From NCBI GenBank assembly GCA_023374025.1, contig SIJG01000052.1, forward strand, positions 587,029-651,028: a DNA stretch of 64,000 bases, read 5' to 3'. The position numbers and the translations under genes are program-made. The notes beneath the pieces are model-generated. The model made no database searches. It saw only the letters and a list, made by a program, of their open reading frames with translations, and was not told where the DNA came from. Origin of the DNA: Heterodera schachtii. Taxonomy: Eukaryota; Nematoda; Chromadorea; Rhabditida; Heteroderidae. Shown here piece by piece: positions 10,085 through 22,500 of this stretch; position 1 is the stretch's first letter, and each line of letters opens with the position of its first letter.

Positions 10085-13000
10085 ATGGATAATGAAACTT
10101 CTTTGATGGATCAGCAACAAAAAAGATATGACAGGCAAATTCGCCTTTGGGGCGATGATGGTCAATTGTCAATCCAACAAGCGCGTGTTTGTGTGTTTGG
10201 CTCCAACGCATTGGCTGCAGAAACGCTCAAGAGTCTCGTCCTTGCTGGCATCGGTTCTTTCCATATAATTGACAAGGCGTTGGTGGACCACGCTGATTTT
10301 GGGCAGAACTTTTTTGTTGAAGAGGGTTCTTTGGGTTCGAACCGTGCCGAATGTCTCGTCAAGGCTTTGAAGGTGCTTATTTGGATAAATATAATCCAAA
10401 TCCATTTTAAGTGTTTGTTTTTAAAGGAATTAAACCATTCTGTGCACGGTCAGCATCATCCAATTTCTTTCGGGGAATTCAAACGACAGGACTTCCAAAT
10501 GCTTCTGCAATTTTCGCTGGTGATTGGCACCAGTCTAACTGCTAACGAAGCGCGTCAGCTGGACCAATTTCTTTTTGAGCATGACATTCCTTTTGTATAT
10601 GCCAACGTTTGTGGAATGATGGGTCATTTGCGACTGTCTTTTCGTGAACATTACATTTTGGACAATCATGCAGAAAATGCTGCTTATGACTTGCGGTAAG
10701 CATAATGCTATGGGGAGTGGGAAGGTTCGGTTTCCCCTTCCCATCGTTTACTTCTTTTCAGATAAATTCTCTAAAGTTTGGGGAGGGGTATTTTTTGCAA
10801 CTCTCGACCACTAATATTAACGAATACCTTCCTTTCACTAGGTTGGACTTCCCATTTCCCGAACTGCTTCAATTGGCCAATGAAACTAACCTCGAATCGA
10901 TGACCCACGAGCAGCACTCACACACACCCTTTTTGCTTCTTTATCTTAAAGCAATTGACAAATGGCGAAAAAGGTCAAAATTTCACTAAATGTTAAGAAG
11001 TCTTTCCCTTTTTGACAAAAAAATTATATGCTTTCTTGCGGTTTCTGTGTCGCTGCTTATGCAAATACTAAATCGAAAAAGCGAAACTACCGGAAACGAA
11101 TTTCAAGACTTATAAACGAAAAAAATTGCAAAAATGGAGTGATGCACAATTTAACTATCACTTCCAAAAATCCTTTAATTATAAAAAATAATGCATTTTT
11201 TTGTAGCCAAACAAAAGCCAATGACAAAGCTTTGTTTCCTGATATTACTTCATTCAAAACTCGGAAGGAATTTGAACAGATTTTAATGAAGATGCGACAA
11301 CCGGACGATAAGGGGTCGTTGGACGAGCAAAATTTCACTGAAGCAAAGCAAAATTTGTTGAAAGGAATGCGGAAATCCAACGTAAGAATCAATGAAAGCT
11401 ATGAAAACTATCGAAATATAAGTGTTTAATTGATTTACTCTTATTTGTTGAGGTGCCGGAAAATGTCAAAAAAGTACTGTTAGACCGAAAAGCATCGGCT
11501 GTGACGGGCGACGCACTGAACAGAGAATGGGTCGATCTCTTTTGGATCCTCGCTGCTGCTCTGCGTGAATTTATTGACAAAAACGGAAATCAAATGCCTA
11601 TTTCGGGCCAGTTGCCGGATATGACCAGCGACTCGAGACGATACGCACAATTGCTCGGGGTGTATAGGTGAAGAGACCAATCTCCTCCCGTTTACACTTC
11701 CCAAACTAAATTTACGAGGATTTTCTGTAAAAAAAAAAAATTACAAATTTTAGTTACAAGGGAAGGAAAACGAGCTGTTCCGGTTAAAAACATACATGAA
11801 AAGGGGGGGGGGGGGTCGATCGCATCGAGGGGGGCCGGTGTAAAAGAGGTGGGGGGAGGGTCGTAGCGTGGCGGAGTGGAAGAGGGGAATTCCTGAAAAA
11901 TTTGGTCATTTCCTTAACAAAATTCGTTAGAAATTTTCTATTTTTCTCCCGGCGGCGCCTATCGGCACCGCCGGAACCCAAAAATCCTTTTTTTTTTTTT
12001 TTTTTTTTTTTTTATAAAATTAGCCCAAAATCTCAAATTTTGGTAATTTTTTAGTCAAAATCTGCTAACAAAGCACATCCAAAATTTCAAAAAATTTTCC
12101 CCGGCGGCGCCTATTGGCGCCGGACTTTTCGACAGTGGATTTTTCGACAGAGGACTTTTCGACAGCAAAGGACATTTCGACAGAAATATTATAAATTTGA
12201 GGAGGGGACTTTTCGACAGTAGACTTTTCGACAGAAAAAGTAATTAAATTTCAAATTAGGGGGGTGTAAAATCGAAAAATTTTCTCCAAAACAACAAAAT
12301 GAAGCCAAACCAGTGAAATAAATAATTTTTAAATCTAAAATTCTTTACCAAGAAAATAAATTTAAAAAATTGGAAAGGAATTTTTGAGAAAAATTTCTTC
12401 ATTCTTCTTAGGAGTATAATTTTGAAAATTTTAAGGACCCGTTCTTAAGGGTGTATTTTTCTAAAAATTTTCCTAGGTAAAAACGTACCTTTAGTAATTC
12501 TTATTTAGCAATACATATTAGTATGTTAATTTAAAAGAAATTTAGTAAAATTGACAAGCAATATAATTTATTTTAATAAGAAATATTTGTTTTTATGTTT
12601 ACTGTCGAAAAGTCCATTATTTTTGTTTTACTGTCGAAATGTCCTTTGCTGTCGAAAAGTCCTTCTGTCGAAAAGTCCTCTGTCGAAAAGTCCGGGAGCC
12701 CCGTCGAACCCCCCGGTCCCCCAAAAAGTTTTTTAAAAACAAAAAAAAAAGTCATCACTTGCTAAAAAATCGTAAAATTTAGCAGTTTTTAGCGAAAAAT
12801 CTGTTAACAAATTGCACTCGAATTTTCAAAAAATTTCCCCGGCGGCGCCTACCGGCACCGCCGGCCCCATGTTCGCGAAACTTTCTTAAAAAAGCGCGCC
12901 GCTAAAAAGTGCTTTGAAAAGCACAAAACAAAAAAAAAAAGTCTCTTTTGAATCAACTTTTTTTGTAACTGATTTTAGGAATAAGTCGATGGAACATGCC

Positions 13001-14058
13001 GTCCAACTCTTCGCTCTGGCCAAAGACATTCAGTCCGCTCGGCTTTCTCTGCTTTCCGCTGGCAGTTCCTCCTCGTCCAATTATATCCCTGCGGCGGTTG
13101 CTACCAGTAATTCTTTAAGTTCGACCGATGAGAGTATGAACAGCACTGACGACGAAGCTTTGACAACCGACGAAAGTGAGGAAGTGTCGCGCATGAGCAC
13201 CTCAGACCCAATTGAACTGCAGCAGAACGCCACTTCGATGGATTGCTCTGCCGAAGACGCAAGTGCCAACGAATCTTCGGCATTCTCTTTGCCACAGTCA
13301 GTCGGTCAATTTGCTGTTTTGTCATCTCATAACAAAAAAGCAGGACGGAGGCCAACGAAATTACACTTGAACGATGTCAAAGCTTTGTAAAAAGCGCATC
13401 GCGAATTGCCATTCAATACGGAACTTCGTTGAGTTATGAATTCAATGCCGATTTAAAGGTATTTTTAGAACAAATCTTTCTGGTGGGCCATTGGCACCGC
13501 CTGACATTGAGCCGTTTTTTTAAATTTTGATGAAAAAAAAATTAATACAAATTATTTCAAGTCCATTTTCGACCAAATTGAACCTGCGGATGTGCGAGCA
13601 GTGCCCCCTCGTGTTCACCCCCTCTGTTGGTACGCAATTTGGCGTGCAACAGATCGTTTCCGTGCATTGAATGGGCGATTCCCCGGAAGCACTGCAGATG
13701 CAAAGGAATTGAAGAAAATCGTCGGGAAATTGTTTTCTGAGACTCAGGTGGATCGTTTGTTATCTTTTGCAAGTTAACAAACTTCCGAATTTTGCAGAAT
13801 GCCGAGCTGATCTCCAGCCAGGACGAATTGGTTCCACCAGAAACTATCGCCGAAGTTTGCCGTTACGGTGGCTCAGAGCCGCACGTTGTGGCCGCTATCC
13901 TCGGCGGCTGCGTTGCTCAGGAGGCAATTAAACTGTGCACACACCAATACATGCCCGTGGACAATTCGCTGCTGTTTGATGCCCATTCCCAACAGGCGGC
14001 CTCTTTTCGGGTGGTCGCCTCACAAAGAGAGGAACAGCGGACCAGGAAGACCCGTTGA
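10085..14058 (+). CDS. ula-1: NEDD8-activating enzyme E1 regulatory subunit (NAE1/APP-BP1)
   Basis: Nine exons join in phase: 10085-10372, 10427-10695, 10842-10973, 11207-11381, 11453-11667, 12979-13296, 13344-13458, 13562-13747 and 13798-14058. The N-terminus KRYDRQIRLWGDDGQ and VFGSNALAAETLKSLVLAGI is the ThiF-like adenylation fold; no catalytic cysteine domain motif is expected in this subunit. Later family blocks are LDFPFPELLQLANET, HSHTPFLLLYLKAI, ISGQLPDMTSDS, and EVCRYGGSEPHVVAAILGG. With UBA3 it activates NEDD8 for cullin neddylation. Exon 6 encodes a long Ser/Asp/Glu-rich insertion after VYRNKSMEHAVQ that is absent in the human protein as I know it. Intron 5 is 1.3 kb and filled with repeats, while most others are under 250 bases. 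Confidence 0.92.
11790..12960. repeat. Nested repeats in NAE1 intron 5
   Basis: An outer repeat carries three copies of the GC hairpin (near 11950, 12100 and 12838), each preceded by an aaaatttnc stretch, with a gttaacaaattgcac-like word upstream of the 12838 copy and a similar ctgctaacaaagcac word before the 12100 copy. Into the copy at about 12117 a second element is inserted (see 12119-12694). A poly-T tract lies at 11989-12013. Confidence 0.7.
12119..12694. repeat. Element with ggacttttcgacag iterated ends
   Basis: The left arm consists of several copies of gacttttcgacag with small spacers; the right arm near 12600-12694 is the same word inverted (ctgtcgaaaagtcc). The interior is AT-rich with no coding potential. 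It interrupts a GC-hairpin repeat, because cggcggcgcctattgg stands before it and a gggagccccgtcg stretch after it. Confidence 0.8.
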
Positions 14059-14243
14059 TGCCGTGATTGTTCGCAATAATGAAACCAAAAGCAGTCCGTC
14101 ACCATTTTTTTTTGTTTCTGTTATTCACTGACCATTGTATTGCTTTCAATTTCCGCTTTCATTTCACTTGAAAAACATGGTAAAATGAATGAATTTTGTT
14201 ATACAGTGGGAATTAAGGGGGTAATTCCAAGGGCTATTCGCCT

Positions 14244-17200
14244 TTAATTTGTCCTTTTAACGGAAATTCGGCTTCGGTCCACGTTCGTTCTGTTAAGATA
14301 CGCTTCCAACAAGCCCGCCTCGCTCAGTAGAAGATTCCTAACCGACTGTTCCTGGAACGCGTTGTTCTGTTGCTCCAAAATGACAATGCTTAGGCGAAAA
14401 GTGACGTGCAAATCGGCGCCACTGGGGGAGAGGCGGGGAAAGTGTGGAAAAACGGTGCCAATTGTTTTTTCCCGTTTTTACCTGTTCTCGATCCTTTCCA
14501 CAATGACATTGGGGCTCAGGTCGCGAAGCGACGAGTGTTCCATTACGCTTAGCAACTGAAAAGAAATCAACCAATCCGAGCAATTTCACTCAAAAATTAA
14601 TAGGCTGCTAATTCTGACGATATGAAATTTTAAAAAATTTTGTAAAATCTTTGAAAAATACACTCTAAATTAAGATTTATGGAAAATTTAAGCGAGAACG
14701 AAATATAAAAAGGAGATGATTTTTGTTTACCAATTTGAGCAACCAAGTAAAAATAAAAAATTAATCGAATTAAAATATCGTTTGTTCAAATTAGGAAGTA
14801 ATCGAAATGGATGCTTTTGCCACAAAAAATTAAGCTTAAAATTTTCATTAATTTTTTTCTTAATTTGTATTCTGCTGACAGGTGCCACCAAGAGATTTCT
14901 TTGAAGGTAATATAGATGAAAATTTAAAACAACCAAGACTCTTGAAATTCGAAAAATGCCATTTTCGTCCTTGAGTCCCTTTTTAGGCAGGTATTTTGAT
15001 TAAATTAAAACCTGTCTTAGAATCATATAAGTAGGGCTATAAATTATATGCTTTTGCATATTTTTTCTGCACATATGCTATGAAGAAAGGGGCTCAAAAA
15101 TAGCATTTCTGCGTTAAAATTTTTTGATTTGGTGAAGGTTTTTAGTGCATATAAAAGCATATTTTGGGGGTTTTCGTGAATAAAAAGAATAAATGCATAT
15201 TTTGCCATTTTTGCGTTTTTAGAGCATATTTCGATACTTTTTGGCAAATTTTCATAAGAAAAATACAAAAAAAGCGAAAAATACACCCCTAAAGATCGAC
15301 TTTTTTGGAAATTAAAAAAATACACTCTTGAAAATCGAAAAATTTTAACTTTTTATTTAACTTTTGAAAAAAAATTTTGATGCAAAAGATACAAAAAAAG
15401 TAATTTAATTTGAGCATAAAATAAAAAAAAAATTCAAGATTGCATATATAAATTTTGAAATTCAAAATTTTTTGAAATTGTCTAAAAAAGCTCCTTAGCC
15501 ATTTTTTGAAGTTTTTAAAGTCAATTCTGAATTTTCTACAATTTTTTGGCATTTTTTTGAGGGTTAAAAGTAGAGTTGAGCGGTAATCGGTAATTGTAAA
15601 AAACCGGTACCGGTATTGACCGGTAATGCAAAAACCGGTACCGGTACCAACTTTTTCCACCGGTACCGGTAAAAACCGGTAATTTTCCAACGTAAAAATT
15701 TTTGGAGAGAAATTTTTATTCAATTTTCACGCGAGTGCTTGTTTTTTAGCATTAGAATTTTTCAGAAGTATATGTATGTTCAGCTTGACCAGCCTTCTTT
15801 TTCAAATTCAGGATAAAGAACACTAAAATTCAGATTTTTTGCAAGGCAAGGGGGTCTGGGTCCGCCATGTAAATTGATTAACCCTTTTTTTTTTTGCTTT
15901 CAACACCGCTTTTTTCGCGGCGCGTTTTTTCCAAGACTTTTGTGGAAGAAACGGGGCCGGCGGTGCCGATAGGCGCCGCCGGGAAAATTTGTAATTTTTA
16001 ATGCGATTTGTTAACAGAATTTGTCAAAAAATGACCCAATCTTCGGTTACTTTTTCGATTTCTAGGCTGTTTAAAATGAAAGAAAAAAATTTTTTTTAAA
16101 TTAAAATTTCATTTAAAATAATGAATGGTAAAGTAAATATGAAAAATATTTTATCCCAATGGGGAATTGAACCCAAGCGAGAAATAATGAGAATCAGAAG
16201 GTTTAGCCACTCGACCACTTATGCATATGAACAAATGCTTTAAATGAAAATAAATAATTTAATTTTTTTTCTCAGAAAAAAAATTTCTCCTTCTTCACCA
16301 ATTTCCTACTCTTTTCTCACCCAGACCCCCATTCTTACCAGTGCAAATTTTTACCGGCGGTAACGGTACTAGACAAACCGGTACCGGTTTTGATTTTTGA
16401 AAAAACCGGTACCAAAAAACCGGTAATTACCGACCGGTACCGGTACCGCTCAACCCTAGTTAAAAGCCATTTTTGGCAGTTTTTAAGGCATATTTTAGTG
16501 CATATTTGGGCATTTTTCGGGTTTTTATGGCATATTTAAGGGATTTTTAGTGCATATTTTATGCGCATATTTGGCATTTTTTAGTGCATATAATTTATAG
16601 CCCTACATATAGCGCAAGTATTTTTTTACATAGAAAACGAAAACATAAATTTTTTAAATTTTCCATCGGGATTGGATTCAGTTGTTGGGGATGCAATTCT
16701 TCGAATTGGGTCGGGGAGGAACCCTAATTTTAATTACCGCATTTTGAACAATGGATTGGGCTTGGAACTGCTCGAAACTGTTCGGGTCACTGTACGCTTG
16801 GTTTGCCTGAATTTTGCCGCATTCCTTTTAAAATTCAATGACTTTCTGCTGTTTTGTTCATGCATTCAACCTGGTCAAGGACATACAGTTCGCACTCGAA
16901 CTAAAATGTTCATTTTGTCAGAAATAAAACGTTGCCTTGGATAGTCACCGTTCTCGTGACGAGATGCGGCTGTTCCATTGGGATTGGCAAGGGCGGGAGG
17001 GAGGGGGGCAAAGGAAGCGCAGTTGCAAGTCGGTCGGAAGAGGGGGCACTGGATGAAGAAAAACCCACGAACACCAAAACTAAAGGGCACAGGTGGATGC
17101 TATTTTAAGAGAAACCTACGGGAGGGGGGGGGGGGGGGGGGGGGGGGGGAAATTAAACGGCGGGGAGGGGGGGGGGGAGAAAACCCAAACGGGAGAGGCA

Positions 17201-17940
17201 ACCGTTGGTGAGCAGAAGCACGACGAGAACGACGATCAGCGAAAGTAGCATCAAAGAAACGAGTACCAGTGCGAACAGATAAATGCGTTTGTAGCTGAAC
17301 ATTCAGTGAAATGGGGAGGGAATCAGTGAGTGATTAATTGCTTCGCCAGTACTTTGGCCCATCAGAAAAAGTGATTTGGTGCGGCTCTTCTTGCGCTGGC
17401 ACACTTCCGACGTGTCTTTGCTGCTGTATGGGCTGTTGATGAGTTTGTCGAGGGGCCGGCGTGAAAATGGGAAAGACGGCTGAAGGAGTGGGGACAGGGG
17501 CGACCGAATGTTGGCGTGGACGGCCGTATCTGTGGGGACAAATGCGGAGAAAAGCGGACGGATTTACAATAATCAATCGGTGTGCCTTTAACTATCACCA
17601 TTAATGAAGCTAAACAAAAGCCCCCTTTTGTTTTGCTTCATCGCCCCCCCCCCCTCGGTACTGAATTGGTCCATTTGTACTCACTGGTCTCGATTGCTCC
17701 ATCCCGACTGGGCCATAAAATGAGCACCCGTCCCCGGCTCATAATTGCGCCGTGCTGGTGAATCTGATTGTGCACTTTCGCTTGCTTAATTTACATATCC
17801 ATTATAACAATGTCTCATAGTATAAAGAATGTACCTGAAGATGAATAGGCCGTTTCGGTGCTCCGTCGATTTGAACGCGGAATTAAATTTCCATTCGATG
17901 GATGGCGAGAATTCGCGTTGAACTGATTGGGATGGGACAT
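14244..17940 (-). CDS. Type II single-pass membrane protein with SEA-like domain
   Basis: Eight exons join in phase: 17835-17940, 17685-17754, 17353-17529, 17203-17294, 16949-17079, 16738-16806, 14482-14555 and 14244-14421, giving about 298 residues. The N-terminal ~120 residues are polar and rich in Pro, Gln and Arg. A hydrophobic stretch follows (YLFALVLVSLMLLSLIVV and VLVVLLL), then a Ser/Pro-rich linker. The outer part resembles a SEA module: SDPNSFEQFQAQSIVQNALL, SVMEHSSLRDLSPNVIVERI, then ADLHVTFRLSIVIL. The order (cytoplasmic tail, anchor, SEA) is that of type II membrane proteins; no protease domain follows. The function is unknown and I do not recognise an orthologue. Intron 6 (14556-16737) contains three levels of nested repeats. 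The protein ends 185 bases from the convergent NAE1 gene. Confidence 0.66.
15574..16462. repeat. Element with accggtaccggt iterated ends, nested
   Basis: The left end (agagttgagcggtaatcggt, then repeated accggtaccggt) and the right end (accggtaccggtaccgctca then accct) are inverted copies. The interior holds the recurrent GC hairpin (near 15957, ggcggtgccgataggcgccg) and a tRNA-like sequence. It is inserted inside 15031-16606. Confidence 0.82.
16146..16222 (-). other. tRNA-like sequence (decayed or SINE-like)
   Basis: On the minus strand a pol III A box-like TGGTCGAGTGGCTAA with a short D stem (GGT/ACC) is followed about 35 bases later by a B box-like GGTTCAATTCC within a T-arm-like TTGGGTTCAATTCCCCA. 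The 3' acceptor-like TTGGGAT has no good 5' partner, so this is probably a decayed tRNA or tRNA-derived repeat rather than a working gene. It lies inside the nested element. Confidence 0.45.
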
Positions 17941-18480
17941 GGAAAAGGCGCGAGAAAAGAAACATTGCTCAAAAAGTGATCAGTGGATGGCGGGAATGTT
18001 GGATGATGTGGCTGCTGAGTGGTGTTTGGATGGCGAAACATTCATCGGCCAAACCATCAATTCGTTTGAGCACGGCGAGTGGGCAGCAGCCGCCGCAAAT
18101 AGCCGTGGGATGAGCGGTCGGTCATTGGCTTATCCGCGCGGGCTAAGCTGGCCAAATAATCGGAAGCTGGGCGAAAGCGTCTTTATCTGGCCATCCAATT
18201 GCAATTCAATTTATAAATAGATCAGCCTAAGGAAGAGAGCCTTCGAAAGTACACGCACAACAACAGCAGCAGCACCCAAATTCACTAGCAGCAACAAACA
18301 AAAGCAGCGGAGGAGGAGGAGGAGCAGCCGCTTCACCTTCCCTTTTTTGTGTTCCATGCGCATTTTGTGTTTCCCCCCTCTTTTTCTGTTGGTGAACAAT
18401 TTTCCTTTTTTTTTGGAATTCCATCCAATTTGTCTGTTCTTCTTTCACAGTCTGTCCTAACACTAATCAATTGATCAAAT
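17941..18480. other. 5' region between divergent genes
   Basis: The stretch between the SEA-like gene and the low-complexity block. Open frames on the plus strand here lack family features. No regulatory motif is recognised. Confidence 0.4.
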
Positions 18481-18499
18481 GGGTGGGAGACGAAGTGAA

Positions 18500-19060
18500 G
18501 TGATGGGACAGGGGAGGAGAGGGGGGGGGGGGGGGGAACGCCAAAGAGAGGCGAAGGCAACGAATTATGGGCCGGGGGGGGGGGGCAAACGGCGGAGTGA
18601 ATGCGATGCAATGCGATTCCTTTCACTTCCGATCAATTGTCCCTTTTTCTTACTTTCTCTCTCAATTCTCAAGAATTATCTCCCAACCGAACATGCAATT
18701 CCCTTACCTAACAACGTCCCCAATGCCGCCACAATTCCTCCCCCCCCCCCTCCCAAATTGATCTCAATGCCCCTTTCTCAATTCCCCCCCCCCCACCGGC
18801 CAATCCTGCCCAATGTTCCCCAATTCTCCCCTCTTTCCCCCTTCTCCCTCCCTATTCCCCCCCCCCCAATCCTCCCCTTCTCCTCAATGCCCTCTCTTTC
18901 CCTCTTCTCCCTCCCTATTCCCCCCCCCCAATCCTCCCCAATTCTCCTCAATGCCTTTTCTTTCCCCTTCTCCCTCCCTATCCCCCCCCCAATCCTCCCC
19001 AATTCTCCTCAATGCCCTCTCTTTCCCTCTTCTCCCTCCTTATTCCCCCCCCCGTTTCGT
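18500..19060. repeat. G-tract and C-rich minisatellite upstream of nuclear receptor
   Basis: G runs at 18520 and 18577 are followed by about four imperfect copies (18823-19045) of a ~70-base unit built of caatcctccccaattctcct, then caatgccctctctttccctc and a C run. C tract length varies between copies. Confidence 0.75.
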
Positions 19061-19561
19061 TTCCTCTCGCCTTTTCCCATTCCCTTTTTATTTAGCTTTT
19101 CATTTCAAAAAACGAATATTTTTGTGTCCGTACATAATTTGTTCTTTTTTGCCACTCATTGCGCACCAATTATACTTGGCTTGTGATGGCAATTTGTTTT
19201 CTTTTTTCCGCTTATTTAACTTTTATCGGGAGAAAATTTTCTCAAATTTGTTGCGATATTAAATTGGAGTGCATAAACAGCCAATTTATGTCACCTTCCC
19301 CCCCCCCCCCTCCCATTCTTATTCACGTAAACACAAGATTCTCGACTTTACAAAATGAATTCAAATCCTCATCCATCCCTTCCTCTTGGACCATCTTTAA
19401 AAGTCTCATTCCTAAGCCTAATTCACCACTAAACACTGACAAAAAGGCGCAACTCATTTCTTCCGCTGTTTTTGCAAGATCGAATTTCAAAGTTCATTCA
19501 TTTTTTGTTATTTTTATTACCTCTTCTCTTAGTTTACAGTTTGTGTTTTGCCAAAGTGAAA

Positions 19562-22500
19562 ATGGCCGGTTTTGTAACGGGCGAACCGTCCACTTCTGCC
19601 GAAGAAAAGGGTCAACAGCAGAAAGGGGCCTCGGGCAACATTTGCGTTGTGTGTGGGGATGAGTCGGACGGTGAGAAATGCAAAAAATATTAAATGACAA
19701 CTCAGTACCTAATTGTAAACTCATTATCTGCTGCACCTTATTATATCCTCTCCCCGCCGGCGGGAGTTCGTCTCCCTCCCCTTCTCGCCCCTCCCTCCCC
19801 CTCTCGCCCCTCCCTCCCCCGTCTTTCTTCGGGAGTTCGTCTCCCCTCCCCCTCTCGCCCCTCCCTCCCCTTCTCGCCCCTCCCTCCCCCGTCTTTCTTC
19901 GGGAGTTCGTCTCCCCTCCCCCTCTCGCCCCTCCCTCCCCCTCTCGCCCCTCCCTCCCCCGTCTTTCTTCGGGAGTTCGTCTCCCCTCCCCTTCTCGCCC
20001 CTCCCTCCCCCGTCTTTCTTCGGGAGTTCGTCTCCCCTCCCCCTCTCGCCCCTCCCTCCCCCTCTCGCCCCTCCCTCCCCCGTCTTTCTTCGGGAGTTCG
20101 TCTCCCCTCCCCCTCTCGCCCCTCCCTCCCCCTCTCGCCCCTCCCTCCCCCGTCTTTCTTCGGGAGTTCGTCTCCCCTCCGCCTCTCGCCCCTCCCTCCC
20201 CCTCTCGCCCCTCCCTCCCCCGTCTTTCTTCGGGAGTTCGTCTCCCCTCCCCTTCTCGCCCCTCCCTCCCCCGTCTTTCTTCGGGAGTTCGTCTCCCCTC
20301 CCCCTCTCGCCCCTCCCTCCCCCTCTCGCCCCTCCCTCCCCCGTCTTTCTTCGGGAGTTCGTCTCCCCTCCCCCCCTCTCCCCTCCTCCCCCTCTCGCCC
20401 CTCCCTCCCCCGTCCTTCTTCGGGAGTTCGTCTCCCTCCCTTCTCGCCCCTCCCTCCCCCGTCTTTCTTCGGGAGTTCGTCTCCCCTCCCCCTCTCGCCC
20501 CTCCCTCCCCCTCTCGCCCCTCCTCCCCGTCTTTCTTCGGGAGTTCGTCTCCCCTCCCCTTCTCGCCCCTCCCTCCCCCTCTCGCCCCTCCCTCCCCGTC
20601 TTTCTTCGGGAGTTCGTCTCCCCTCCCCTCTCGCCCCTCCCTCCCCTTCTCGCCCCTCCCTCCCCCGTCTTTCTTCGGGAGTTCGTCTCCCCTCCCCCTC
20701 ATCGCCCCTCCCTCCCCCTCTCGCCCCTCCCTCCCCCCCGTCTTTCTTCGGGAGTTCGTCTCCCCTCCCTTCTCGCCCCTCCCTCACCCCGTCTTTCTTC
20801 GGGAGTTTCGTCTCCCCTCCCCCTCTCGCCCCCTCCTCCCCCTCTCGCCCCTCCCTCCCCCGTCTTTCTTCGGGAGTTCGTCTCCCCTCCCCTTCTCGCC
20901 CCTCCCTCCCCCGTCTTTCTTCGGGAGTTTCGTCTCCCCTCCCCCTCTCGCCCCTCCCTCCCCCTCTCGCCCCTCCCTCCCCCGTCTTTCTTCGGGAGTT
21001 CGTCTCCCCTCCCCCTCTCGCCCCTCCCTCCCCCGTCTTTCTTCGGGAGTTCGTCTCCCCTCCCCCTCTCGCCCCTCCCTCCCCCTCTCGCCCCTCCCTC
21101 CCCCGTCTTTCTTCGGGAGTTCGTCTCCCCTCCCCTTCTCGCCCCTCCCTCCCCCGTCTTTCTTCGGGAGTTCGTCTCCCCTCCCCCTCTCGCCCCTCCC
21201 TCCCCCTCTCGCCCCTCCCTCCCCCGTCTTTCTTCGGGAGTTCGTCTCCCCTCCCCTTCTCGCCCCTCCCTCCCCCGTCTTTCTTCGGGAGTTCGTCTCC
21301 CCTCCCCCTCTCGCCCCTCCCTCCCCCTCTCGCCCCTCCCTCCCCCGTCTTTCTTCGGGAGTTCGTCTCCCCTCCCTCTCTCGCCCCTCCCTCCCCCGTC
21401 TTTTTTCGGGAGTTCGTCTCCTCTCCCCCTCTCGTCCCTCTCTCTCCATCCCTCCGTCCGGAAGTTAATCTCCCCCCTCCCCCGGAGGAGTTCTCACCAC
21501 TCCCCCTTTCCTTACTCCCCGATTCGTCCCTTTCATTCGTTGAAGGATTGCACTTCGGTCGTTTCACTTGTCGCGCCTGTGCCGCGTTTTTTCGTCGGAC
21601 TGTTTCATTAAAGCTTCAATATTCTTGCAAGGTAATTAGCTTTATCTAAGCAATGTTTTTTCTTGATTTTTTAGCGTAAAGACCATTGCGAAGTTGACAA
21701 AGGTGGAAAAAGGAGAAAAACAATTAATGGAAGGGAAATAATTAAGCGGCCCGAAATATGTGCAGGGCGTGCCGCTACCAAAAGTGTCTTAGGCAGGGAA
21801 TGCTTACGACGGTGAGACAGCAAAAGTGGCATTTGTTGGAAGTACTTTTGTAAGGCCGTCCAACATTCTCGGGACGGAATCGGCAAAAGGTCGGGGAGTG
21901 TCCAACGCGAGAGACTGCTCGTCACTTCCACTGGCACTTCCGGCGAAGCCAAAATCGCCCGCGGCGCATCGGAGGCGGTCAGCTCCTCCTCTTCTTCGGC
22001 TGGTGGCCCTCAAGCACTAATTGGAATACAACAGAAAGCACAACATTTACTCGGAACGGCATACGGCAGGTAATGCCGAATTGACGGGTGAATGAATGGA
22101 AGCGATTGCCTTCCCCGGCACTTTCTTTCAGAAACAGAGCCCTTTCGCCATGCTCCAGCAGCTCCGCACTTCTGTTGGACCAGGCAGCAAATGCTGCGAC
22201 CATTGTCCAACTGAACGCGGCCCCCGGGCACAGCTCCGCGTCGGCCTTCGGCCCTTTCTCCTCTCAGCATCACTACGCCGGCGGCGACTTCGGGGCGGGG
22301 GTTGGGGTGCTCTCTCCGTACTTTGTGGGCAATTTCCCCAATTTGGTGAGGGGGGGGGGGGGTAAAATATATTTGTTGCTTTGTCCACCATTGATGGCAT
22401 GTCCAATTAGCAGCAACTGGGCACTTCGGTCGGTCTCCCCGGGCACGGCCCTTTGCAAGTGACGGCACAACCCCAGCAGCAGTGCCCTGCTTCTGCCGAA

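Larger units (their letters stand above)
15031..16606. repeat. Element with tgcatattt iterated ends, outer level
   Basis: Left end tagggctataaattatatgc and right end gcatataatttatagcccta are exact inverted copies. The arms are made of repeated gcatatttt words and their complements. CATATA is seen just outside both ends, a possible target duplication. It lies in intron 6 of the SEA-like gene and itself contains another element. Confidence 0.82.

Noticed and set aside
17927..18220. Plus-strand open frame of 97 residues upstream of the nuclear receptor
   Set aside because: It overlaps the first exon of the minus-strand SEA-like gene, and it has no family features and no linked exons.
19678..21649. 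Very long open frames on both strands (up to 651 residues)
   Set aside because: They lie wholly in the pyrimidine minisatellite, exist in several frames at once, and encode only the unit translated repeatedly. The nuclear-receptor splice sites on both sides show that it is intron.
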